Source: Branchinecta lynchi
Lineage: Eukaryota; Arthropoda; Branchiopoda; Anostraca; Branchinectidae
Direction of reading: 5' to 3'
Length of the DNA: 64,000 bases
NCBI GenBank assembly: GCA_023053575.1
Contig: JAKZAP010000020.1
Location: 20,145,998-20,209,997 of the forward strand
The translations under genes and the position numbers were made by a program. The notes beneath the pieces are model-generated. The model saw nothing but the letters and a program-made list of their open reading frames with translations. It made no database searches and had not been told where the DNA came from. This document shows positions 9,731 through 21,524 of the stretch, piece by piece; position 1 is the stretch's first letter, and every line of letters begins with the position of its first letter.

Positions 9731-11376
9731 ACAAGAGCTACGAGCTCATATGGCACTTGTTACGAGTAGGCACGGCTCGGTTATGTCAATGATATATCTA
9801 GTGTTTGCTAGGTGTCTTCCCACCAAGTTTCATCTCGATCCCTCCACTCATAGCGTTTTCCAATATTTCCGGTTCTCCCCTCCAGCTCCCCCCAAAAGTC
9901 ACCGGATCCGGTCCGGATTTTAAGTGGGTCGTCTGAGGCATGAGGTCTTTCCAAATATCAAGTTTCATCGAGATCCGATCACCCGTTCAAAAGTTAAAAA
10001 TACCTCAAGATTCCGGATTCCCCCTCCCTCCACTCCCCCGACAGTGCCCGAATCGGCTCGGTTATGTCAATGATGTATCTAGTGTTTGCTAGGTGTCTTC
10101 CCACCAAGTTTCATCTCGATCCCTCCACTCATAGCGTTTCCAAAGATTTCCGGTTGCCCCCTCCAGCTCCCCCCAAAAGTCACCGGATCCGGTCCAGATT
10201 TTAAGTGGGTCGTCTGAGGGATGAGGTCTTTCCAAATATCAAGTTCCATCGAGATCCGATCACCCGTTCAAAAGTTATAAATACCTCATGATTCCGGATT
10301 CCCCCTCCCTCTACTCCCCCCACAGTACCCGAATCGGCTCGGTTATGTCAATGATGTATCTAGTGTTTGCTAGGTGTCTTCCCACCAAGTTTCATCTCGA
10401 TCCCTCCACTCATAGCGTTTCCCAAGATTTCCGGTTGCCCCCTCCAGCTCCCCCCCAAAAGTCACCGGATCCGGTCCAGATTTTAAGTGGGTCGTCTGAG
10501 GGATGAGGTCTTTCCAAATATCAAGTTCCATCGAGATCCGATCCCCCGTTCAAAAGTTATAAATACCTCAAGATTCCGGATTCCCCCTCCCTCTACTCCC
10601 CCCACAGTGCCCGAACCGGCTCGGTTATGTCAACGATGTATCTAGTGTTTGCTAGGTGTCTTCCCACCAAGTTTCATCTCGATCCCTCCACTCATAGCGT
10701 TTCCCAAGATTTCCGGTTGCCCCCTCCAGCTCCCCCCAAAAGTCACCGGATCCGGTCCAGATTTTAAGTGGGTCGTCTGAGGGATGAGGTCTTTCCAAAT
10801 ATCAAGTTCCATCGAGATCCGATCACCCGTTCAAAAGTTATAAATACCTCAAGATTCCGGATTCCCCCTCCCTCTACTCCCCCCACAGTACCCGAATCGG
10901 CTCGGTTATGTCAATGATGTATCTAGTGTTTGCTAGGTGTCTTCCCACCAAGTTTCATCTCGATCCCTCCACTCATAGCGTTTCCCAAGATTTCCGGTTG
11001 CCCCCTCCAGCTCCCCCCAAAAGTCACCGGATCCGGTCCGGATTTTAAGTGGGTCGTCTGAGGCATGAGGTCGTTCCAAATATCAAGTTTCATCGAGATC
11101 CGATCACCCGTTCAAAAGTTAAAAATACCTCAAGATTCCGGATTCCCCCTCCCTCCACTCCCCCCACGGTGCTCGGATCGGGGAAGTGACTATTTCCAAC
11201 TTAATCATTTGGGGTCCCTGATATGCCTGCCAAGTTTTATCATCCTAGCTTATGTGGAAGTGCCCGAACTAGCAAAACCTGGACAGACCGACAGACCGAC
11301 AGACCGACAGACGGACGGACGGACAGAAATTGCGATCGCTATATGGCACTTGGCCGAAGGGCAAGTGCCATAAAAA
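9731..11376 (+). mobile_element. Family A element, copy A1, five internal 281-bp units
   Basis: The left end is ACAAGAGCTACGAGCTCATA followed by TGGCACTTG. The right end is a hairpin, ATGGCACTTG facing CAAGTGCCAT (11343-11371), then TAAAAAC. Units starting GGCTCGGTTATGTCA begin at 9774, 10055, 10336, 10618 and 10899, a period of 281-282 bp. A GACA/GACC/GACG microsatellite precedes the hairpin (about 11280-11328). The Pro-rich ORFs are read-through of C runs, not genes. A terminal hairpin at one end only, a microsatellite and internal repeats are the layout of Helentron/DINE-1 elements; that class is an inference. Confidence 0.75.
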
Positions 11377-11454
11377 CAGTTAAAATGAGCACACACACAA
11401 AAACAAGACGCACATTATCTGTTCCCTACTTAGATAATTATCCGTTATCCGTAT

Positions 11455-11934
11455 CCCTACGTAGCGATCTAATGTCTGTCCGCTCTGTCGCTCTGTCTGC
11501 CCACTGTTTGCTAGTTTGGGTACATTCAAATAAGCTAGGAAGATGGAACTTACCACGCTGAGGAAGGACCAGACCCAATTCTCTATGAAACCTGCCTTTC
11601 CCAGATCCAATCATCCCTGGCTGTGGATCTGGGATTTTACGACAGGCGCAGGTTGCGAACGGCTGGTCCGATTCGAGTTAAACTTGATTGGATATGGATT
11701 CATGTGTTCAATTTGCATCCAGCCACGCTGGAGGAGTTGTAGGGGGGGGGAGGGGTTCAACATTTCACACGCGTAGGGACCAAACAGATGGAGGGATTCG
11801 GATAAATCTTGGATGGTATTTGCCGAGGTGTGCCGTTATTCCGTTGTTCCGAGGATGGGTCCAGGAATTTGTGTTTCACGCGTAGGGACCGAACGAATCG
11901 AGCGATTGGGATGGAACTTGGAGGATACTGAGAA
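11455..11934 (-). mobile_element. Diverged family A fragment
   Basis: Contains the antisense family A order: a GTCTGTCC-type microsatellite, TTTGCTAGTTTGGGTAC, AAGCTAGGAAGATGGAACTT, then a G run and a second GATGGAACTTGG. More diverged than A1, next to it in opposite orientation. Confidence 0.5.
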
Positions 11935-12191
11935 TAATAACTGTATTTAAAAGCCCAGGGGCCATATACATAATACAACAATAGTACATATTACAAAGGA
12001 AAACAACAACAATAATTTCCTACGGCTATGAAGCCTCACTACTAAGCTTGGTCGCTCTTAGCTTCAACGCTCCGTCCATAAACTCGCACACCTTTGTTAT
12101 AACCCTTTCCGAAGTGCTATTCAGGATATCCGGAAGAAGCAAAACACTCCCCTTAAAATAAGATCCCCTTAACTCCGAAAGCTCCTGGCCC
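11935..12191 (-). pseudogene. LINE 3' end (ORF2 C-terminus and 3' UTR), split by the foldback element
   Basis: On the minus strand this reads QELSELRGSYFKGSVLLLPD, then ILNSTSERVITKVCEF and a stop after KLSSEAS, followed by a UTR with TATGTATATGGCCCC. A second copy at 25560-25880 has a homologous end (ILKSTSPGAISALCRF). The upstream part continues at 18748-18790 after the foldback element, where the reading YCPSNSAHEMN fits the zinc-knuckle region seen in the other copy. Confidence 0.6.
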
Positions 12192-12214
12192 TAGATCAGG
12201 GTGGGGAATGTGGT

Positions 12215-12350
12215 CCACCAGTCTCACGGCCGTTTTGAAAATCGAACACACCAGTCTCACTGTTTCGGACCACCAGTCTCAGAAAAATGGCGCCGGGAAC
12301 CACCAGTCTCGGAAACGAGACCAACAGTCTCAAATTCAGACCAACAGTCT
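12215..12350 (+). repeat. Six iterated ACCAGTCTC-type words at the foldback terminus
   Basis: Words CACCAGTCTC, CACCAGTCTC, CACCAGTCTC, CACCAGTCTC, CAACAGTCTC and CAACAGTCTC follow one another in direct orientation at spacings of roughly 20-36 bp. The mirror set, GAGACTGGTGG-like, lies at about 18600-18735. Iterated subterminal words of this kind are typical transposase binding sites; that role is inferred. Confidence 0.6.
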
Positions 12351-15252
12351 CATCTAATTCCCAATTTTTTTAAAGTAAAAAAGTGTTTTCTTTGTTTTTC
12401 TCTGTCAGTCCCTTGAATTACGCGCTTGTGTCAGCACTACAGGTAGAGTGAAGCTTGGGCTTTCAATACATGTATTCATCTCTGCTATTGGCTTGGTACT
12501 TCTCAGTGAGTAGGGCTCTCAAAAACCAAACAAATTTATTTTTTTGTTTTCTGTGTTGTTTAATAGAATTCTGCTACTCTGCCAACTACAACAGGTAAAG
12601 TGAAGCCTGGGCTTTCAAACGATATATGATTCACTGTTACTGGATTACCAAGTGTCACATTGGGTGGCTTTGAAAAAACTGTTTTGGTAAACAAATGTAA
12701 TTTCTAGTCTGTCTATGCGATTTCTTGGAATTTTCCAACTTTGCGACCAGTTTTGGTAGATTTAAGCATGAGTTTTCCACAGATCCATGTCTCTCTGATA
12801 CTGGCTTAGTCAGTTTGTTGCTGGGTCCCTATGGTAAACTCATTAGCTATTTTTTTTTAACTGCCCTGCTTGATACTGTTGAATGTTTTGTCGCCTCACT
12901 GTTCAGTTCACCTGACTGACTGGTCCGGTATTAGTTTGTTCCATTCTTTTTCCATGCATTTTCCATGCTTAAAATACTATTCTGAGGCTGTCTCTACACA
13001 ACTACAGCAAGCGGTCAAGTATCTCTCAATGGAACCTATTATCGCTCACCAGAGCTGCGTTTGATTTGCATTGACTGATAGCATTCGATTTATCCAGTTG
13101 ACTGAGATTTTGGACTAAAATTTGACTTTTGACGACCGAAAATAAATGGTCATTCGTTCCATGGTTAAGCGGTTAAGCTACAGTAAGCGGTCAAGTAACG
13201 CTCAATGTATCTATCATCGCTCACCAGAGCTGGGTTCGGTCCGCATTTCCTGTCGGCTGAAATCATCATTTCGCTGTTTCATTTGCTATTCTCAGTTGAC
13301 TGATAGCGTTCAATTTATCCAGTAGACTGACAAGGTGACTTTTGACACTGACGACTAAAGGTGACTTTTGACAACAGAGAACAAACGGTCATTTGTTCCA
13401 TGGATAACCTGTTAAAGTAAGCGGTCAAGTATCGCTCAATGGAACATTTTATCTCTCACTAGAGCTGCATTTGATTCTCGTTTCCAGTTAACTTAAATTG
13501 TCATTTTGCAGTTTTATTTCCTATTCTCAGTTGACTGATAGGTTCTATTTATCCAGTCGACTGACATTGTCCACTAAAAGTTGACTTTGGACGACCGACA
13601 ACAAATGGTCATTCGTTCCATGGATAACCGGTTAACCAACAGTAAGTGGTCAAGTATCGCTCAATGGAACATTTTATCGCTCACCAGAGCTGCGATTTAT
13701 TTGCATTTCCAGTTGACTGAAATAACCTTTTTGCTGCTTTATTTGCTATTCTCAGTTACCATTCAATTTATCCAGTCAACTCAGATTGTCTTTCTTGGGA
13801 TTTTCTAACTTTACAACCAGTTTTGGTAGATTTAAGCATGGACTTTCCACAGATACGTGTATCTCTGATATTGGCTTAGTCAGTTTCTTGCTGGTGTCCT
13901 TTGATAAACTCATTTGCTGTGTTTTTTTTAACTGACCTGCTAGACCCTGTTGAATCTTTTGTTGTCTCGCCGTTCAGTTCACCTGACTGCCTGGTCCGGT
14001 ACTAGTTCGTTCCATGCATTTTCCATGCTTAAAATACTATTTTGGGGCTGTCTCTACACAACTACAGTAAGCGGTCAGTAACACTCAATGGAACCTGTTA
14101 TCGCCCACCAGAGCTGCGTTTAATTCGCATTTCCAGTTGACTTAAGTTATCATTTTGCCATTTTGTTTGCTATTCTCAGTTGACTGATAGCGTTCAATTT
14201 ATCCATCTATTGAGATTGTCCACTAAAAGTTGACTTTGGACGACTGACAACAAACGGTCATTGGTTCCACCGATAACCGGTTAACCAACAGTAAGCGGTC
14301 AAGTATTGCTCAATGGAACATTTTATCGCTCACCAGAGCTGCGTTTGATTTGCATTTCCAGTTGACTGAAATAATCTTTTTGCTGTTTTATTTGCTATTC
14401 TCAGTTAGCATTCAATTTATCCAGTCGACTCAGATTGTCAACAAAAAGTTGACATTTGCCGATCGAGATAAAATGGTAATTCATTCCATGGTTAACCGGT
14501 TAGCCTACAGTAAGCAGTCAAGTATCGCTCAATGGAACCTATTAGCACTCACCAGAGCTGCATTCTATTCGCATGTCCCGCTAACTTTAATCATCATTTT
14601 ACTCTGTTATTTGGTGTTCTCAGTTGATTCATATTGTTCGATTTAGCTCTTGGCAAGGGTGTGGAAACTCAAGAAGGTAAGGGAACATCACTAAAACAAT
14701 ATGACAAAGCGACCTAATCATGTTCTATAACATTTAGACAATTACTAAAATTACCCTTTGCTTGTCTCCTTGATGATGCTGTACGTAGCAGCTTCAGTTT
14801 GAGGGTCTCATGAAGAGACCTCTTACGTGGACCAATCTATAGTACTTCAACCTACAAACAATAGTATGTTTGTAACATACAATAGTATGTTCCTGTAACA
14901 AGAGCAACATCTGTAGAGGAGATAGTACTTCAACAATTAGAAAAAGAGTGAGAGGAATATTCATGGAGGACTAGTAAAACATATGGTATGTGAAAAAAGT
15001 ATCACCAAAAAGTTGACTTTTGACGTTCGAGATAAAATGGTAATTCCTTCCATGGTTAACCTTAACTGCTACAGTAAGCAGTTAAGTATCGCTCAATGGA
15101 ACCTATTATCACTCACCAGAGCTGCATTCTATTCGAATTTCCAGCTAACTTAAATCATCATTTTACTGTTTTATTTGCTGTTCTCAGTTGATTCATATTG
15201 TTCGATTTAGCTCTTGGCAAGGGTGTGGAAACTCAAGAAGGTAAGGGAATAT

Positions 15253-15955
15253 CCAGTCTAGTACACTAGCCCCATTTCAGGCATGGTGCTCAAACGTCTA
15301 GCACCATGCCTGGGTGCTAGACGTTCAAGCACTGTACCTTGGATTTCATGTATGGTGCATGGACTTCAGTATACAGTGCATACAGAAAAAACACAATTTC
15401 TGTCATCACAACTGAGCACCGGCTCGGACAGGGCTGAAATTACTACTATGAATTAGAGAAATCAAAGACAGTCCTTTATATATTTTTCACGACAAAAACA
15501 AAAGGGCTCTAATGATGATGGAGATGAAAAACCTAACAGCACCCTATCTATTTCCCATGTATTTTCCCTATCTATTCCCCAAGAGCCAATATTCTGGTTG
15601 GCTGCTAGGTAGAAAAAGCTGAGGCACAGGACACTTTGCATGCAAAACCCTTGACTATGTAGAAAAGGAAATGAGGTTTTTCACATCTGTCATCAGTCGA
15701 GCACTTTTGTTTTTGTTGTGAAAAATATATAAAGGGTTGTCTTTGATTTCTCTAATTCATGGTAGTAATTTCAGCCCTGTCCGAGCTGGTGCTCAGTTGT
15801 TATGACAGAAACTGTGTTTTTGATGTATGCACTGTATACTGAAATCCATGCACCATACATGAAATCCAAGGTACAGTGCTTGAACGTCTAGCACCCAGGC
15901 ATGGTGCTAGACGTTTGAGCACCGTGCCTGAAAAGGGGCTAGTGTACTAGACTGG
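15253..15955. mobile_element. 703-bp inverted-repeat element nested in the foldback transposon
   Basis: The ends CCAGTCTAGTACACTAGCCC and GGGCTAGTGTACTAGACTGG are inverted repeats that continue for more than 200 bp on each side, through GTGCTAGACGTTCAAGCACT. GAATAT is duplicated at 15247-15252 and 15956-15961. It splits one of the 370-bp units of its host, so it arrived later. The centre (about 15480-15715) is unique and non-coding. Confidence 0.75.
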
Positions 15956-18789
15956 GAATATCACTAAATTAATAAGACAAAGCGACCTAATCATGTTCTA
16001 TAACATTTAGACAATGACTAAAATTACCCTTTGCTTGTCTCCCTGATGATGCTGTACCTAGCCGCTTCAATTTGAGGGTCTCATGAAGAGACCTCTTACG
16101 TGCACCCATCTATAGTACTTCAACAAACAAAACAATAGTATGTTTGTAACATACAATAGTACGTTCCTATATCAAGAGCAACATCTGTAGAGGAGATCAA
16201 CAATTAGGAAAAGAGTGAGAGGAATATTCATGGAGGACTAGTAAAGAACATATGGTATGTGAAAAAGAATCACCAAAAGTTAAAATTTGACGATCGAGAT
16301 AAAATGGTAAATCATTGCATGGTTAACCGGTTAACCTACAGTAAGCAGTCAAGTATCGCTCAATGGAACCTATTATCACTCCCCAGAGCTGTATTCTATT
16401 CGCATTTCCAACTAACTTAAATCATCATTTTACTGTTTTATTTGCTGTTCTCAGTTGATCCATATTGTTCGATTTAGCTCTTGGCAAGGGTGTGGAAACT
16501 GGAGAAGGTAAGGGAACATCACTAAAACAATATGACAAAGCGACCTAATCATGTTCTATAAAATTTAGACAATTACTAAAATTACCCTTTGCTTGTCTCC
16601 TTGATGATGCTGTACGCAGCCGCTTCAATTTGAAGGTCTCATGAAGAGACCTCTTACGTGCACCCATCTATAGTACTTCAACATACAAACAACAGTATGT
16701 TTGTAACATACAACAGTATGTTCCTATAACAAGAGCAACATCTGTAGAGGAGATAGTACTTCAACAATTAGAAAAAGAGTGAGAGGAATATTCATGGAGG
16801 ACTAGTAAAGAACATATGGTATGTTAAAAAAGAATCACCAAAACCAACAAAACAAAAATTACCAGAGTGGGTGACTTTACGTTAGTTCATGTAGGTTAAC
16901 TTGAACACTTTTAGCTAGGACTTCTATAGCCAGTGTAAAACATTAAGAATAAGCTTATTTTTTTATTTTTTTTTTACCATCATTGGGTAGGTAGCGTACT
17001 CTGTAGCACCAGATTTGTTAGAACATGAAAAAATGTTGGCCTCATGGCCGCAATTTAAGATGACCAGTAAAAGGTGCCCGGTGGGCTGGAATCCGCAATC
17101 TTTTTCACAACCTACGCTTAACCTTGGAATGAATGACCATTCGTCCTCAGTTGTCCAAAGTCAACTTTTACTCGACAATCTCAGTCAACAGGATATATAG
17201 AATGCTGTCAGTCAACTGAGAATAGCAAATAAAACTACAAAATGATGATTTAAGTTAACTGGAAATGCGAATTGAACACAGCTCTGGTGAGCGATAATAA
17301 GTTCCATTGAGCGTTACTTGACCGCTTACTGTAGCTTAACCGGTTAACCATTGAATGAATGACCATTTGTTCTCGGTTGTCAAAAGTAAACTTTTAATCA
17401 ACAATTTCAGTCGACTGGATATATCGAACGCTGTCAGTCAACTGAGAATAGCAAATAAAACAGGAAAAAGATGATTTAAGTGAACTGGAAAGGCAAATCG
17501 AACCCATCTCTGTTGGGCGATAACAAGTTCCATTGAGCGTTACTTGACCGCTTACTGTAGCTTAACCAGTTAACCATGGAACGAATGACCATTTCTTCTT
17601 GGTTGTCAAAAGTCAACTTTTCAGCGACAACTTCAGTCGACTGGATAAATCGAACGCTGTCAGTCAACTGAGAATACCAAATAAAACTGCTAAGTGATGA
17701 TTAGAGTCAACTGGAAATGCGAATCGAACGCATTTCTGTTGAGCGATAATAGGTTCCATTGAGTGTTACTTGACCGCTTACTGTAGGTTAACCGGTTAAC
17801 CATGGAAGACCATTTCTTCTCGTTTGTCAAAAGTCAACTTTCAGTCGACAATCTCAATACATTGGATAAATTGACCGCTATCAGTCAACTGGAAATGCAA
17901 ATCAAACGCAGCTCTGGTGAGCGATAATAGGTTCCATTGAGTGTTACTTGACCGCTTACTGTAGTTGTGTAGAGACAGCCCCAGAATAGTATTTTAAGCA
18001 TGGAAAATGCATGGAACGAACTAGTACCGGACCAGGCAGTCAGGTGAACTGAATAGTGAGACAACAAAACATTCAACAGGGTCAAGCAGGTCAGTTAAAA
18101 AAACACAACTAATGAGTTTATCATAGGACACCAGCAAGAAACTGACTAAGCCAATATCAGAGATACGCGTATCTGTGGAAAGTCCATGCTTAAATCTACC
18201 AAAACTGGTTGAAAAGTTAGAAAATCCCAAGAAATCGCAGAGACAAACCAGAAATTACATTTGCTCACCAAAACAATTTTTCAGAGCAACACAATATGAC
18301 ACTTGGTAATCCAGTAACAGTGAATCATATATCGTTTGAAAGCCCAGAGCTTCACTTTACCTGCAGTAGTTGGCAGAGTAGCAGAATTCTATTAAACAAC
18401 ACAGAAAACAAAAAAATAAATTTGTTTGCTTTTTCAGAGCCCTACTCACTGAGAAGTACCAAGCCAATAGCAAAGATAAATACATGTATGGAAAGCTCAA
18501 GCTTCACTCTACCTGTCGTGCTGACACAAGCGCGTAATTCAAGGGACTGACAGAGAAAAACAAAGAAAACACTTTTTTACTCTAAAAAAATTGGAAATTA
18601 GATGAGACTGTTGGTCTGGATTTGAGACTGTTTGTCTCGTTTCCGAGACTGGTGGTTCCCGGCGCCATTTTTCTGAGACTGATGGTTCAAAACAGTGAGA
18701 CTGGTGTGTTCCGCGAAAGAGACTGGTGGACCACATTCCCCACCCTGTAGATGTTCATTTCATGGGCAGAGTTGGAGGGACAATATATT

Positions 18790-18882
18790 TGGTGGTTCTA
18801 AACGGATAAATCAGCTGTGATTTTAGCGATATTTCGGCCCCTTTTGGCAAGGGTCCTTTACAAGTTAAGATTCTAGCAACTT
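18790..18882 (-). mobile_element. Family H retroposon fragment, copy 4
   Basis: The reverse complement carries GGACCCTTGCCAAAAGGGGC followed by CGAAATATCGC and CAGCTG.TTTATCCGTTT, aligned with copies at 6678 and 37447. The CTGANGA half of the hammerhead-like core has decayed (TTGTAAA). No target duplication was identified. Confidence 0.55.
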
Positions 18883-18925
18883 ACTTCTTAGCAACCGGCG
18901 GAAAGTTTTTGGTGGAAAGACATTA

Positions 18926-19362
18926 GCTGCATTCGTTTTCGTCGTTCGGTTCGTCGTTCCAACCGTCGTTCTACTGCAAGCGTTTTCTTTACTACGCCGT
19001 TCGTGAACGGCGTCGAACTGCCGATTATAAGGAGTTTTCTTTGCTCGGTTGAACTGCCGTTTCATTCGTCGTTCCGGAAACAACGAACTGAGCTGGGCAG
19101 TCAGTTTCAACATCTCTGTCCAGTAATTATTTTTTTAAATTCTTGACAAAACAAATTAAAGTTGTAAGCAGAGTTTCAAAACGATGGTCCTGTTATGCTA
19201 AAATCCATTGTAGTATGGATTTTGCAAATATAAAGTTAGTCCGACTATTAACGTTTTCGTATCAACGTCGTTCGTGAAACAACGTTTATAGAACGTGCAT
19301 ATGAAAATATTTAAACGACGTTCTTCGTACCGACAACGACGAACGACGAAAACGAACGCAGC
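18926..19362. mobile_element. 437-bp MITE with TA target duplication
   Basis: The left end GCTGCATTCGTTTTCGTCGT and the right end ACGACGAAAACGAACGCAGC are inverted repeats, bounded by TA at 18924-18925 and 19363-19364. Words CGTCGTTCG / CGAACGACG recur through the element. No transposase; a Tc1/mariner-type MITE is the simplest reading. Confidence 0.75.
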
Positions 19363-20029
19363 TATTGGTAAAAATACGCTATTTACTACTTTGACACTCA
19401 GGTTAATATTTCTTTCGATGAAAAAAAAATAAGTTTCCATCTTTCTTGAACTATTTTTCTTTAAACTAAACTTAACTATGTTTTTATCTACGTATTCATT
19501 ATTCTACGGGCGGTCATTATGTGCTTTTAACGTTTATCCGAACCCCTCAAAGACTACTTCGATTCGACTGTCCAAAATCATTAAGTACAGATTGTGAGTG
19601 TTCATTTTGCTTCCAACTTGGAGGATTCTTAGGCGAGAACTGGGTTGCATCCGGTTTTACTCACTAGAAAATAAAACGTGACTCTTTTTACTTTCTGTCT
19701 CTTATTTTTGTAGGCGCTCGGGGACTAGGGGCTTTAATTTGTTTCAAGAACAATGGATCCCTTATTTGTCTCTAGAGAGACGTGACAGACGATGTCCAGA
19801 AAGAGGACCCTTGTCTTCCCTCTTCCCTCCATTCATGAGAGGCATTGAGCGGTCTATATGGCTGATGTCTAGTACTCCTCAGAGTAGACCCAGTCATACA
19901 CAAATCTTAGTTTTGGGGCACAGTGCTCCAACCGGGCATGTCCCAACGTGTCTAAGCGCGGACACGTTGGGGCACAGTGTCCCCATAATAATCTATATAA
20001 CATGTAAATCCCGGTTAACAGATTTGCAT
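19363..20029. other. Intronic sequence with one strong hairpin
   Basis: Mostly plain sequence. At about 19942-19972 CCCAACGTGTC and GACACGTTGGG form an 11-bp stem around TAAGCGCG. The word GGGGCACAGTG occurs near 19915 and 19972 and inverted near 20758. Confidence 0.5.
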
Positions 20030-20225
20030 GGGGTATTGATCTTTCAGAAGTTACGTAACAGAAAACACAAGGATGCGCAGTTTCAGTAGATAGCACTTGG
20101 AATGTTGTCTGTTATGACTTTGCAAACGTTATGCATAACAAGCATTGCCTGGCAGAGCCGAACAAATAGAAAAAGCATCGGATAACTTTTGTGATGTCAT
20201 GATGACAAACAAAAAAGTCAGCGTA
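20030..20225 (+). mobile_element. Partial family F copy
   Basis: TCAGAAGTTACGTAACAGAA, GGATGCGCAGTTT, GCATTGCCTGGCAGAGCCGA and GACAAACAAAAAAGTCA follow the same order as in 8509-8692. Only the left arm and spacer are present. Confidence 0.6.
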
Positions 20226-20272
20226 TGTTGTTCGGTGATGTTTCGGTTCTTCTTGTGTGCAGAACGTTTGGT

Positions 20273-20724
20273 TAAAGTTTAACTGAAAAGCAAACTTATT
20301 TTTGTATCATTTAGTTGGATAGATTGAGTTATTTAGATTCTGCTAAGAGATTTTTTGATTTTCCACTATCTGCTCTAGTAGTGAGGTTCAGAATATCTAC
20401 GTCTGTCCTCACAGCGCAAATTCTACTATGATGCGGAATATCTGAATCTGAACGCAAACGCGGCTTTTCAGTGGGCGGTGATAAGCTTGATGAAGACTGT
20501 TTAGTGCCTGAACAAAAAAATTTCATGGATCTTTTTCGTCAAGCATACGACACAGATAGTACCACAAATCTGACAGGGAAATTCCACTATTTGAAAATTG
20601 ATTAATCGTAAAAAGCGGAGCAACGAAGTAACTCATTTTCACCGGGTCTTCAAGCCTCTTTAAGTGAATAGGTGAGGGGTAACAAGACTGTCACATCTCT
20701 GCCCTTTTCAGTTAAACTTTAATA
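20273..20724 (+). mobile_element. MITE with TTAA borders (family G, copy 1)
   Basis: The ends TTAAAGTTTAACTGAAAAG and CTTTTCAGTTAAACTTTAA are perfect 19-bp inverted repeats in which TTAA can be the target duplication, as for piggyBac- or Kolobok-type elements. The interior (TCAGAATATCT, TTAGTGCCTGAA, CCACTATTTGAAAAT, GGGTCTTCAAGCC) matches the copy at 51900-52297. Confidence 0.7.
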
Positions 20725-21197
20725 CAATTTGTTGTCATTGGCCCCGGTCCTTGCTTCGGGGCACTGTGTCCCAACGTATGATCACTGTATGACTTTCTGT
20801 ATGACGGTGTAGTCCTAGCTAGGTCCATGGGAATCTCGGTAATCCCCAAGTGGTGCCCCAAAGCCAATCTATGAACTTCGCTCCTGACCTGAATAGTCCT
20901 CAGCCCAACAAATCCGCATAAAAATATTTCATTCCGCTTGGGAATTGAGATGAATATGGGTTTCTTCCAACGAAGAAAAAACAACTCTTTAATCAAATCA
21001 ATCAATAAGTTTATTTTCCAAATAAGCTCAAAGCTAGAAGAGGAATAAAATATTTACGAAACAAATTAATTAATACACTTTCAAGATATGATCAGAAATT
21101 AATGATGCGATGAAACTACGTAAAATTGGGCAGAAGAATTAGCAGAATACGGAGAAAAAAACGACACATGTGGACGTTATCTTAAATATAGTGATTT
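20725..21197. other. Intronic sequence, nothing recognised
   Basis: No coding signal or repeat shared with the rest of the window apart from an inverted GGGGCACTGTG word near 20758. Confidence 0.45.
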
Positions 21198-21507
21198 CCC
21201 GATGAAAAATTTATCTCAAAATAGTATTATGAAGCAGTACGAAAAAGGAGCATGCAGTACTAACCATGCTACTACATGCTTCTACTTCAAGGCTACCGTG
21301 TTACTTCATAGTACTATATGCTACTGCCTACTATTTCAAAGACCGGATGCTACTATGGCAAGACAGGATGCTACTGGATACTACTACATAAGATTGGATC
21401 AGTCTTAGGCACATTAAATGATAGTATCTTTGCTATTATATAGTATTACAAGCAACTTTTTCGTACTACTACCATGCTACTACGCAGGCTACAAATTTTT
21501 CATAGGG
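21198..21507 (+). mobile_element. MITE with CCCGATGAAAAATTT ends (family I, copy 1)
   Basis: The ends CCCGATGAAAAATTT and AAATTTTTCATAGGG are inverted repeats. The interior is rich in CTACT/AGTAG words and matches the copy at 40824-41061 through ATCTCAAAATAGTA, GCATGCAGTACTAAC and GCAACTTTTTCGTAC. Confidence 0.7.
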
Positions 21508-21524
21508 TTGTATCTCCTGCATAG

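Larger units (their letters stand above)
12197..18747. mobile_element. 6.55-kb foldback transposon with long modular inverted repeats
   Basis: The ends are perfect inverted repeats, CAGGGTGGGGAATGTGGTCC at the left and its complement at the right, with TAGAT duplicated on both sides (12192-12196, 18748-18752). The outer arms are about 870 bp; within them a word of the form ACCAGTCTC or AACAGTCTC occurs six times at each end, all pointing inward. The interior alternates units of about 230 bp (with GGTTAACCGGTTAACC-like palindromes and CAATGGAACCTATTATC) and three units of about 370 bp (CAAGGGTGTGGAAACT to GGTATGTG). The 230-bp units invert towards the right side. No transposase ORF was found, so it is probably non-autonomous. 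CAGGG ends recall hAT elements, but a 5-bp duplication is atypical for that group. Confidence 0.75.

Noticed and set aside
12201..12416. ORF with repeated HQSH / PVSE peptides at the foldback terminus
   Set aside because: It translates the iterated CACCAGTCTC words; the mirror end gives the same peptide, as expected for an inverted repeat.
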